NCBI GenBank assembly: GCA_016297585.1
Contig: JAEDGJ010000009.1
Location: 1 to 27,691 of the forward strand
Source: Clostridiaceae bacterium
Lineage (GTDB): Bacteria > Bacillota > Clostridia > Oscillospirales > QAMX01
DNA length: 27,691 nt
Reading direction: 5' to 3'
In this document: piece by piece, positions 13,846 through 20,911 of the stretch
How the letters are laid out: every line of letters begins with the position of its first letter
How positions within the stretch are numbered: the first letter of the stretch is position 1
Position numbers and translations under genes: made by a program
Notes under the pieces: model-generated
The model's database searches: none
What the model saw: only the letters and a program-made list of their open reading frames with translations
What the model was told of the DNA's origin: nothing

Positions 13846-13895
13846 GCGGATGGGAAACCTCCTTTCGAAAAAGAAGGCTCCCATCCGCTTTTTTT
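13846..13895 (+). terminator. Intrinsic terminator of the rpsB-tsf operon
   Basis: GCGGATGGGA (13846-13855) pairs with TCCCATCCGC (13879-13888), with an inner CCTTT/AAGAAGG pairing, and is followed by seven T. The next gene's ribosome site begins only seven bases later. Confidence 0.92.
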
Positions 13896-13915
13896 CGACG
13901 AAAAGGAGTGCGTTT

Positions 13916-14743
13916 ATGCAGAAAACGCTTTATATCCGGGATATTGCCTCGGTTGCCGACCGGATCGACCGCGCGCTGATCGAGTATATCAAAGAGGGGC
14001 AGATCGAAACCTTCGAGGGCTTCCGGCATTTCGACATTCTCGCCTTCGACTGGTACGATATTTACGACGTGGAGGCGGAACCGGAGAAGATCCTCATTTA
14101 CCTCGACGCGGACGACGTGTTTTTCCTCTGCGAAAACGAGCTTTCCTACCGCAAGGCGGTGTCCGTGTTCCACACCGCCGATACGAATGAACGGGCGATG
14201 TACGATTTCCTGCAGGGACTCATCCGCGGGGATACAAAGCACCTCGAGCAGCTCGAGGACACCATCGTCGGGCTGGAGGACGCCGTCATCACGCGGGAGG
14301 AGGAGTGCGTGCACGAGATCGTCAACCTGCGGCGCGAGCTGCTGCGGCTCAAGAAATACTACGAGCAGCTCCAGTCCATCGCGGACGAGCTCTGCGAAAA
14401 CGACAACGGGCTGCTGTCGGAGGAGAGCCTGCGCTGGTTTTCCATCTGGGAGAGCCGCGTGGAGAGGCTCCTGCGCGCCGTGCTGAACCTGCGGGACTAT
14501 CTGACCCAGGTGCGGGAGGCGTATCAGGCGCAGATCGACATCCGCCAGAACGAGCTGATGAAGTTCTTTACGGTCGTGACGTCGATCTTCCTGCCGCTGT
14601 CGCTGATTGTCGGCTGGTACGGGATGAATTTTAGCAACATGCCGGAGCTGCGGTGGAAATTCGGCTATCCCGTGATTATCGGGTTGTGCGCGCTGATCGT
14701 CGCGGGGGAGATCGTCCTGTTCAAAAAGAAGCGCTGGTTTTAG
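13916..14743 (+). CDS. CorA-family Mg2+ channel
   Basis: A 275-residue membrane protein of the CorA divalent-cation channel family, which works as a pentamer in the inner membrane. A cytosolic domain (about 1-215) contains the long acidic stalk helices (LEQLEDTIVGLEDAVITREEE, then LRRELLRLKKYYEQLQ). Two membrane segments follow at about 217-235 and 251-269, with the defining Gly-Met-Asn motif at 236-238 (YGMNF). The C-terminus is basic (KKKRWF), placing it in the cytosol as expected. The chosen ATG has AAAGGAG seven bases upstream; the longer open frame starts inside the tsf terminator. No own promoter is obvious, so read-through from rpsB-tsf is possible. Its stop overlaps the stop of the convergent MATE gene by four bases. 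Confidence 0.93.
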   Translation: MQKTLYIRDIASVADRIDRALIEYIKEGQIETFEGFRHFDILAFDWYDIYDVEAEPEKILIYLDADDVFFLCENELSYRKAVSVFHTADTNERAMYDFLQGLIRGDTKHLEQLEDTIVGLEDAVITREEECVHEIVNLRRELLRLKKYYEQLQSIADELCENDNGLLSEESLRWFSIWESRVERLLRAVLNLRDYLTQVREAYQAQIDIRQNELMKFFTVVTSIFLPLSLIVGWYGMNFSNMPELRWKFGYPVIIGLCALIVAGEIVLFKKKRWF

Positions 14744-16116
14744 CAGCTCTGTGAAGGAAGCCCGGCGCGCCGGATCAGCCGTTTCCGGATGACGAGATAG
14801 CAGATGAAATGCGTGCCGGCGGTGATGAGCCACGAGACCGGGTAGGAGATATAGAGGATATTCAGCGTGTGGAAGACGGCGAAAACCGTGTAGATCCAGA
14901 TGATGCGGAGCACGCAGGAGCCCAGAAGCGAGACGACCATCGGCAAAAACGAGCAGCCCATGCCGCGGAGCATGCCGACGAAGACCTCCATGACGCCGCA
15001 GAGGAAATAGGTGTAGCCGAAGACGCGCAGACGGATCATGCCGTAGGAGATGACGTTCGGATCGGGGTCGTAGATGCCGAGGAGTGTCGGGCCGAAGGCG
15101 TAGGCGGTCAGGCCCATGACGATTCCGATGGTCGAGACGGTCAGCAGCGAGGTCAGACAGATCCGGCTGATGCGCTCGTACTTTTTGGCGCCGACGTTCT
15201 GGCCGGTAAAGGTCAGCGCGCCCTGATAGACGGAGTTCTGCGCGTTGTAGATGAAGCCCTCGAGGTTGCCCGCGGCGGCGTTGCCGGCCATGACGACGGA
15301 GCCGAAGGAGTTGACGGAGGACTGGATGAGCATATTGGACAGCGAGAAGACGATGCCCTGAAGTCCCGCGGGGAGACCGATGCGGATGAGCTGGAAAAGC
15401 TTGTCCTTTTTGATGCACAGCCCGTGCAGGCGGAGCTTGAACGAGCCGTCCGAGCGCATCAGACACTGTACGACGAGCAGCGCCGAGAGGATCTGGGAGA
15501 TGATCGTTGCCAGCGCGACGCCTGCGACGTCCATATCGAAGACGATGACGAAGAGCAGGTTCAAAAGGACGTTGACCGCGCCGGAGAAGGCGAGAAAATA
15601 CAGCGGACGCCGGGTATCGCCGACGGCGCGCAGGATGGAGCTGCCGAAGTTGTAGATCATCTGCGCGGGCATGCCGAGGAAGATGATCCGCAGATACAGC
15701 GCGGAAAGATCGATGACATCGTCGGGCGACGCCATCAGATGCAGCAGGGGACGGGCGGCGGCCAGTCCGATGACGCCGACGATCACGCCGCCGATCAGGC
15801 CTAAGAGCATCGCGGTATGGACGGTTTCGGACACGTCTTCGTCCCGGCGCGCGCCGAAATACTGCGCGGTGATGACGGAGGCGCCGACGGACAGGCCGAC
15901 AAAGAGGTTGACGAGCAGATTGACCAGCGCCCCGGTCGAGCCGACGGCGGCGAGCGAGGTGCTGCCCGCATAGCGGCCGACGACGATGATGTCCGCCGCG
16001 TTGTAGAAAAGCTGCAGCATGCCGGACAGCGCCAGCGGCAGGATAAACCGCAGGAGCTTGCCGAGAATCGGCCCCGTTGTCATATCGATGGTGTATTTTT
16101 TGTCGCGGATGTTCAT
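14740..16116 (-). CDS. MATE-family multidrug/metabolite exporter
   Basis: A 458-residue exporter with about twelve membrane segments, in two six-helix halves. The N-terminus (MTTGPILGKLLRFILPLALSGMLQLFYNAADIIVVGRYAG) and the start of the second half (LFQLIRIGLPAGLQGIVFSLSNMLIQ) are the recognisable MATE repeats. Such proteins expel drugs or metabolites in exchange for Na+ or H+. AAAGAGG precedes the ATG. It has its own promoter at 16163-16191, embedded in an inverted repeat. It is transcribed toward corA and the two reading frames overlap by four bases at their stops; no terminator is visible between them. Confidence 0.95.
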   Translation of the reverse strand: MNIRDKKYTIDMTTGPILGKLLRFILPLALSGMLQLFYNAADIIVVGRYAGSTSLAAVGSTGALVNLLVNLFVGLSVGASVITAQYFGARRDEDVSETVHTAMLLGLIGGVIVGVIGLAAARPLLHLMASPDDVIDLSALYLRIIFLGMPAQMIYNFGSSILRAVGDTRRPLYFLAFSGAVNVLLNLLFVIVFDMDVAGVALATIISQILSALLVVQCLMRSDGSFKLRLHGLCIKKDKLFQLIRIGLPAGLQGIVFSLSNMLIQSSVNSFGSVVMAGNAAAGNLEGFIYNAQNSVYQGALTFTGQNVGAKKYERISRICLTSLLTVSTIGIVMGLTAYAFGPTLLGIYDPDPNVISYGMIRLRVFGYTYFLCGVMEVFVGMLRGMGCSFLPMVVSLLGSCVLRIIWIYTVFAVFHTLNILYISYPVSWLITAGTHFICYLVIRKRLIRRAGLPSQSC

Positions 16117-16162
16117 TTTCGACCTCTTTCTCCTTCATACATCGGCCAATCGTACCCTGGAT

Positions 16163-16191
16163 ATTATATCACGCGGCGTTCTCCCGGTCAA
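16163..16191 (-). promoter_or_regulatory. Promoter of the MATE gene
   Basis: On the minus strand TTGACC (16186-16191), 17 bases, TATAAT (16163-16168). The start would be near 16156, leaving about 40 bases to the ATG. Confidence 0.85.
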
Positions 16192-16208
16192 CAGGAAAAC
16201 GCCGCGTG
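16170..16208 (-). promoter_or_regulatory. 11-bp inverted repeat straddling the MATE promoter
   Basis: CACGCGGCGTT (16170-16180) and AACGCCGCGTG (16198-16208) are perfect inverted copies with a 17-base spacer. The -35 box lies in the spacer and one arm occupies the space between -35 and -10. There is no U-tract on the minus strand, so as a terminator for the upstream gene (stop at 16226) it would be weak. A repressor site is the alternative. Confidence 0.5.
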
Positions 16209-16225
16209 TTCTTTCGAAAATGCGC

Positions 16226-17302
16226 TTAATCCGTCACGGTGACGGTGGGCGGGTAGGCGTAATCCGCGAATTTCGCGTCGATGGCCGCCGCTTTGGCGGA
16301 ACCGGCGTGCGCGACGACGCGGAAGCGGAAGGTCTCGGACGCGCCGGAGGGGATGCGCATATCGCCGCCGCGGTTGAAGAAGTTTGCCGCCATCAGACCG
16401 TAGTTGCGGGCGTGCCACCACGCCGGATAGCGGGTGTTTGCGGGATTGTCGAGGATGGCGATGCCGACGGTGCGGCCGTCCTCAATGCCGTAATAGTCGC
16501 ACCACGGCGCGCGGCTCATCCAGACCTCTTTTTCGTTGACGCCGCCGGCGCCGGTTTCGAAGCGTCCGGTGTTCTCGGCGGTGAGGTTGTAGTTGACGCG
16601 CACGGCGAGCGGGCCGCCCTCCTTGGTCGCACCGAGCAGGACGTCGCCGTAGGAAGCGGTCAGGGTCAGCTCCGCGTCGAACACGCAGGCGGAGGCGGGG
16701 GTGTTGTAGAAGCGGAAGACCGTGGTGTCGTCGGCAAGCGCGCGGTGATCGCGGTCCGTCCAGACGTTGTGCGCAACGAATGACGTGTAGGCGTCGGAGG
16801 AGACGACGTCGGAGATGTCGAGATTCTGAATATAGCCGTGCCCCTCACCCTCGCCCCAGGTGTCGGTGCCGTTGACGATGCCGTGGGAGAACCACACCGA
16901 GCGGTGATGGCGGTGCTCCTTCTCGTCGAAGTTCAGGCGGGTGATCTGCTCGCCGTAGGGGCCGTAGATCGGGCCGAGATAGGGCTTGGCGGTCTTTTCG
17001 CCGAAATAGTATTCCGTATACGGACGTCCCGCGACGGAAACGGCGATGCGGTCCGCGAGCTGCACGCTTGCGCAGGCGGGAGAGGGGGAGACGGCGGTCT
17101 TTTCGGCGGTGAGCGTCAGCTCCTCGCCCTCGCCGAGGGACGGCAGGACAAAGCGGAGCGTTCCGGCCGCGGCAAACGCGGGGATGCGATCCCCGGCGGG
17201 CGTGGTCAGCGTATAGGCGCCGTAGGACGCGCCGTCGGGAAGGCGGACGGCGATTGGGCAGTTCTGACGGGCGTGGAAGCCGGCTTGAATGGTCAGTTTC
17301 AT
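16226..17302 (-). CDS. DUF6807 (PmoA-like) family protein
   Basis: A 358-residue protein matching the pattern of the DUF6807/PmoA-like family found in polysaccharide and sugar-catabolic loci. The central blocks are KPYLGPIYGPYGEQITRLNF, then EHRHHRSVWFSHGIVNGTDTWGE (about 130-155), a histidine-rich stretch conserved in the family and likely its active or binding site. Further on, PAWWHARNYGLMAANFF is typical. The start at 17302 has GAGGTG upstream. No signal peptide is present, so it should be cytosolic. Function of the family is not established. It is the third gene of the block after two propeller proteins, 90 bases behind the second, and could share their transcript. Confidence 0.8.
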   Translation of the reverse strand: MKLTIQAGFHARQNCPIAVRLPDGASYGAYTLTTPAGDRIPAFAAAGTLRFVLPSLGEGEELTLTAEKTAVSPSPACASVQLADRIAVSVAGRPYTEYYFGEKTAKPYLGPIYGPYGEQITRLNFDEKEHRHHRSVWFSHGIVNGTDTWGEGEGHGYIQNLDISDVVSSDAYTSFVAHNVWTDRDHRALADDTTVFRFYNTPASACVFDAELTLTASYGDVLLGATKEGGPLAVRVNYNLTAENTGRFETGAGGVNEKEVWMSRAPWCDYYGIEDGRTVGIAILDNPANTRYPAWWHARNYGLMAANFFNRGGDMRIPSGASETFRFRVVAHAGSAKAAAIDAKFADYAYPPTVTVTD

Positions 17303-17392
17303 GGCAGTACACCTCGGTATGTTAAGATGTTCCCTTGCAAAAAAAGGGGCTTGCGGTGACAAAAACGGGAGAAAACGCATTTTTGGCTGCGG

Positions 17393-18751
17393 TTATCCGG
17401 CGGGACGGGACGGAAGCGTGACGGTCAGGTACCGCAGCGCATAGCCGGAGCCGGTGTTTTCGTGGTACAGAACCCCCACGACACCGTCCGGCAGGGTGCC
17501 GGTCACGGCCAGTCCGTCGATTGCCATGGGTTCCGTCGACGTCAGCAGCTTCTTTTCGGCGATCTTGCTCCAGGTTTTCCCGAGCGCGTCGTCGGCGCGC
17601 CAGAGCTCGAGCGTGTCGAACGTCGAACCGGCGTACCCGGACGTCGGCAGCGCGATCAGGTACAGCGACCCGTCCGGAGCCTGGACAAGGCGCGTGCAGT
17701 AGCCGGACGGCATCGACGGGTCATAGACGCGCCGTTCCCCCTGCATCGGATAGGTGAGCCCGACGCGGCGGTCGAACAGGCGCGCGCCGTCCCGGAAGAC
17801 CGCGTGCCCAAGGTATATCTCCCCGGTATCGCCGTGGATGGCGGAGGCGGGGTACATACGCACGCGGTAGAGGAGGTGCAGGAAGCCGTCCCGATCCAGA
17901 AAGGCGCTGGTGCCGACGGTGTTGGGGTACCATTCGGGGGTGTAGAGCGCGTCGGCGTCGACTAAGCGGACTTCGGTGAAGGCCTCCTTCGTCATGTCCG
18001 GAAAACGGAACAGATCCCAGTTGTCCCAGACATAGTCTGCGTCCCGGAAGGTGTCCTTCCCGACGGAGGCGCGCAATACGTCGCGCTGGCCGATCACATA
18101 CGCGCCGCCGCGTCCGTCGGCGAAGCAGTAGAGATAGCAGTGCCGTCCGGAGGGCAGCGTGACGGTGCGGACGTCCTTTTCCCATGCCATCGTATCGAGG
18201 TCGAAGGTAAACCACGCAAAAAGCCCGGGCAGATTGCCGGCGCAGAAGATCGCGTAGATCTTCCGGTTTGCGAAATCCGGAACCGGCATCGAGTAGCCGT
18301 AGCCGTAGGAGGTGGACTCTCCGAACTCGCCGCGGGCGGTATAGCCCTGCACCTCCAGCGTGACGGGGTCGACGCGGTAGATGCACAGGAAAGCGCCCTC
18401 GGGCGTGTTCATGCCGCTGAGCTTGTCGTCCGTGAGGGAGGCGACATAGACGGTGCCGCCGCTGTCGGCGAAGATGTTGACGGAGCTCGAGTCGTAGTTC
18501 TGATAATCCTGATAGAGGATCCGGGAGGTGCCGTCGTCGTTGATCTTTATGATGGAGAACTCGTTCATGGCGTCCGTCTGGGCGGTGATATAGGCCGCGA
18601 ACGTGCCGCCCGGGGTGCGCACCACGCGGGTCTGATGGCCGCCGTGAATGCCGTTTTCGGAGGCGGTGACGCCGCCGAGCTCCGCCGTGATGTCGCGCAC
18701 GTCGGAAAATCGAACCCCGGCATGGCCGCCGGGAGAAGACGGAATTGTCAT
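17393..18751 (-). CDS. Propeller-like protein, paralog of the neighbouring CBM9 protein
   Basis: A 452-residue protein of beta-strand pattern, with repeated units such as HQTRVVRTPGGTFAAYI, GGTVYVASL, NRKIYAIFCAG and DGSLYLIALPTSG that resemble BNR/sialidase-type propeller blades. Its first half aligns with the second half of the upstream 602-residue protein (for example TRVVRTPGGTFAAYI with TRLVSTARGTYGVYV, and VQGYTARGEF with LQGYHTRQFSF). It lacks the CBM9-like domain and any visible signal peptide. The ATG at 18751 has no clear ribosome site, so the start is uncertain and could lie slightly inside. It follows the upstream gene by 86 bases and precedes the DUF6807 gene. Enzyme activity is not shown; sensing or binding of a glycan is a guess. 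Confidence 0.7.
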   Translation of the reverse strand: MTIPSSPGGHAGVRFSDVRDITAELGGVTASENGIHGGHQTRVVRTPGGTFAAYITAQTDAMNEFSIIKINDDGTSRILYQDYQNYDSSSVNIFADSGGTVYVASLTDDKLSGMNTPEGAFLCIYRVDPVTLEVQGYTARGEFGESTSYGYGYSMPVPDFANRKIYAIFCAGNLPGLFAWFTFDLDTMAWEKDVRTVTLPSGRHCYLYCFADGRGGAYVIGQRDVLRASVGKDTFRDADYVWDNWDLFRFPDMTKEAFTEVRLVDADALYTPEWYPNTVGTSAFLDRDGFLHLLYRVRMYPASAIHGDTGEIYLGHAVFRDGARLFDRRVGLTYPMQGERRVYDPSMPSGYCTRLVQAPDGSLYLIALPTSGYAGSTFDTLELWRADDALGKTWSKIAEKKLLTSTEPMAIDGLAVTGTLPDGVVGVLYHENTGSGYALRYLTVTLPSRPAG

Positions 18752-18837
18752 ACAGGGAAACCCACTGCAAAAGCCGGGGGACAGCGAAAGCGTTATCCCG
18801 GGGCGACCTGCCCTTTCTGCTTTTGTTCCGGACGGCG

Positions 18838-20646
18838 TCAGTCCGGCGCGATTTCGAAGGCGTACCAGCCGAGGCTTCCGCGCTCCGCCGGGAACATGAC
18901 GGTGATCGCGCCGGTTCGGGTGGAGCCCGTTGCCCGGTCGGTGATCTCATGGCTCGCGGCGGGAACGATTCTGGCGCTGAGCTGCTCTTCCCGGAGCAGA
19001 ACCCCGTCGCGGAAGAGCTGATAGGAGGCGCCCGTGCCGCGCTTCATGGTCACGATGTATGCAGAGCCTCCGATTTCGGTCATCTTCGCATAGCGGTCGG
19101 CTCCGCCGCCGGGCAGAACCGAAAGAAACGCGCCGTCCCGGTAAAGCCCGATGCCGCCGCCACGCGAAATCAGCGTGTACAGCTCGCCGGAAGCGCTCAT
19201 ATAAGCATCCAGCAGCGTTCCGGAGGACAGCGTATTGGCAAAAACCGTCTGCCGCGCGGATTCCGGGACGCGGACGCGCTGCACGGACGTGCCGCTCGCA
19301 TAGACCAGCGCAAAACCGTCCGCCGCGGCAAACGCATAGACCTCGCCGCCGACCGGCGGCACCGGTGCGCCGGCCGTGACGGGGGCCGACCATTTTCCGG
19401 CGCGGAGATCGAACTTTGCCCACGCGAGCCGGGAAAGTCCGCCCTCTTCCGCCGAAAAAACCGCGGTGACGGCATCTCCGCGGACGAACGCCGTCTGATA
19501 ACGGAACGGACTGCCGCCTTCGAAGGAAAACTGCCGCGTGTGATAGCCCTGCAGCACGCCGGACGCCTCGTTATAGTACCACAGATCGAGGACGGCCTTC
19601 TGGGGCCCGGGCTTCTGCACGAGCGAAGAGGCGCCGCCGACGATGTAAATCCGGTCGCCGGCAGCGAGAATGTCGACGCTGTCCTCTGCCGTGTACTGGA
19701 ACGCGAGCTTTTTGGCATCCCTGCCGGTGACGGAGACGAGCGAGAACTGGTTGTAAGCGGCGTTATAATTGTTGGAATTGTGGCGGATACGATTGACATA
19801 AACCCCATACGTTCCCCGCGCCGTAGAGACGAGACGGGTGCCGGTTTTAAGGTCGTCTGCCTGCGCGGACGCATTGGCGTTCGCGGCGGCGCTGATCCTG
19901 ACGAGCTTTTCGGCGTCGGGCCTTCGCTCGGGGGCGGAGCTATCCCAGAGAACGACGGCGATGCCGCCGTTCCGGCCGGATCTGCCCCAGTCGAGATGGG
20001 CGGTCCAGCTGCAGTCTTCGCCGCTGAAGAACTTTGCGATGCCGAAGCCGTAGGCAAACCCCGCCTCGGCATCGCCGTCCGCGACACCGAGGGCGGAATG
20101 CGGGATTTTGAGCATCATGTCAAGGCGCCCGCCGTCGTACCGGTAAGACTTCTCAAGACCGGGGGCGGGGCGGGTATTGTCAAAGCCCGCTTTGCCGGAG
20201 TGTTCGTTTAGCTCAAGCGCGCCGCCCGTGACCCGGTTGAAGGTCAGATTGCGGCAGCTGGAGGAGAAGGGAAAGGCGGGATTGCCGGAAGCCGCGGCGC
20301 CTTCGGGATCGAGAAAGAGCTGGAGGGCGTCGCCGGTCCAGGTCTCGCCGGGTGCGCTGACAGCGGGATGCCCGTCGGGGTCGTCGGCGCGGATGGCGAC
20401 ATAGAGGCAGGCGTCGTCCCAGCGGAGATAGAGCCGGACCTGGGCGCCGTCGTAGGCGGTGCCGCTGCCGGAGGCGTAGACGAGCTCGGCATCTTCGGCG
20501 TCGGGGGTGAGGATCGCGGCGGGCTCGCCCCAGACTGCCTCGTCGATGGCAGTGTTGTTCCATACCGGCGCGGCGGTCAGACGCTCGGCGAAGACGGTGC
20601 GGGCGGCTGCGGTTTCATTCGATATCGTCACGGCTGAAATACCCAT
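18838..20646 (-). CDS. CBM9-like domain plus propeller-like protein, no signal peptide
   Basis: A 602-residue protein in two parts. Residues about 30-250 resemble a family-9 carbohydrate-binding module (IDEAVWGEPA, then RLYLRWDDACLYVAIRADDPDGH, and WTGDALQLFLDPEG), a fold usually found on secreted xylanases. Residues about 255-600 are a blade-rich region paralogous to the next gene. No signal peptide or lipobox is visible, which is unusual for CBM9 proteins. An in-frame stop (TGA) lies eight codons before the ATG, so no leader peptide was missed just upstream. The start is either ATG at 20646 or GTG at 20631; the ATG lies within a hairpin. A perfect promoter lies about 100 bases upstream. Function is unknown; it heads the propeller/DUF6807 operon. 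Confidence 0.72.
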   Translation of the reverse strand: MGISAVTISNETAAARTVFAERLTAAPVWNNTAIDEAVWGEPAAILTPDAEDAELVYASGSGTAYDGAQVRLYLRWDDACLYVAIRADDPDGHPAVSAPGETWTGDALQLFLDPEGAAASGNPAFPFSSSCRNLTFNRVTGGALELNEHSGKAGFDNTRPAPGLEKSYRYDGGRLDMMLKIPHSALGVADGDAEAGFAYGFGIAKFFSGEDCSWTAHLDWGRSGRNGGIAVVLWDSSAPERRPDAEKLVRISAAANANASAQADDLKTGTRLVSTARGTYGVYVNRIRHNSNNYNAAYNQFSLVSVTGRDAKKLAFQYTAEDSVDILAAGDRIYIVGGASSLVQKPGPQKAVLDLWYYNEASGVLQGYHTRQFSFEGGSPFRYQTAFVRGDAVTAVFSAEEGGLSRLAWAKFDLRAGKWSAPVTAGAPVPPVGGEVYAFAAADGFALVYASGTSVQRVRVPESARQTVFANTLSSGTLLDAYMSASGELYTLISRGGGIGLYRDGAFLSVLPGGGADRYAKMTEIGGSAYIVTMKRGTGASYQLFRDGVLLREEQLSARIVPAASHEITDRATGSTRTGAITVMFPAERGSLGWYAFEIAPD

Positions 20647-20678
20647 CCTGTCCCGGCCGTTTTTTCAGCCGGGATGGG
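20642..20678 (-). promoter_or_regulatory. Leader hairpin covering the start codon of the CBM9/propeller gene
   Basis: CCCATCC (20642-20648) pairs with GGATGGG (20672-20678), with an inner CGGC/GCCG pairing and a bulge. The ATG at 20644-20646 is inside one arm. The hairpin lies in the leader transcribed from 20752-20780 and would hide the start codon and the Shine-Dalgarno-like GGACAGG. It may control translation, or mark the GTG at 20631 as the true start. Confidence 0.5.
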
Positions 20679-20751
20679 CGGGCGGAACCTGCCGGCATCC
20701 GAAAAAAGCTGAAAAAAGCCCGGAGATATCATCGGATTCATGAATACCTGT

Positions 20752-20780
20752 ATTATATAGTGCGGATTTGCGGCTGTCAA
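20752..20780 (-). promoter_or_regulatory. Perfect consensus sigma-A promoter of the CBM9/propeller operon
   Basis: On the minus strand TTGACA (20775-20780), 17 bases, TATAAT (20752-20757), both exact. The transcript should begin near 20745 and read the three genes down to 16226. Confidence 0.9.
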
Positions 20781-20848
20781 GACCGAAAGACGGATTCGGC
20801 GCCGGGCAGCGTGAAAAAGACGGTTTCCGAAGCCTGCGAAAAGCATAA

Positions 20849-20895
20849 ACCGCGCCGGGACCGCTTCTTTTGAAAGCAGCCCCGGCGCGGTTTTT
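20849..20895 (-). terminator. Intrinsic terminator after thrS
   Basis: ACCGCGCCGGG (20849-20859) pairs with CCCGGCGCGGT (20881-20891), with an inner GCTT/AAGC pairing. On the minus strand it is followed by TTTATGCTTTT. It lies 20 bases after the thrS stop. Confidence 0.85.
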
Positions 20896-20911
20896 GCGCG
20901 GATTCGAACGG

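Noticed and set aside
13652..16138. An 828-residue minus-strand frame over tsf, corA and MATE
   Set aside because: It is the shadow of three real genes; the MATE, CorA and EF-Ts frames are supported by clear motifs.
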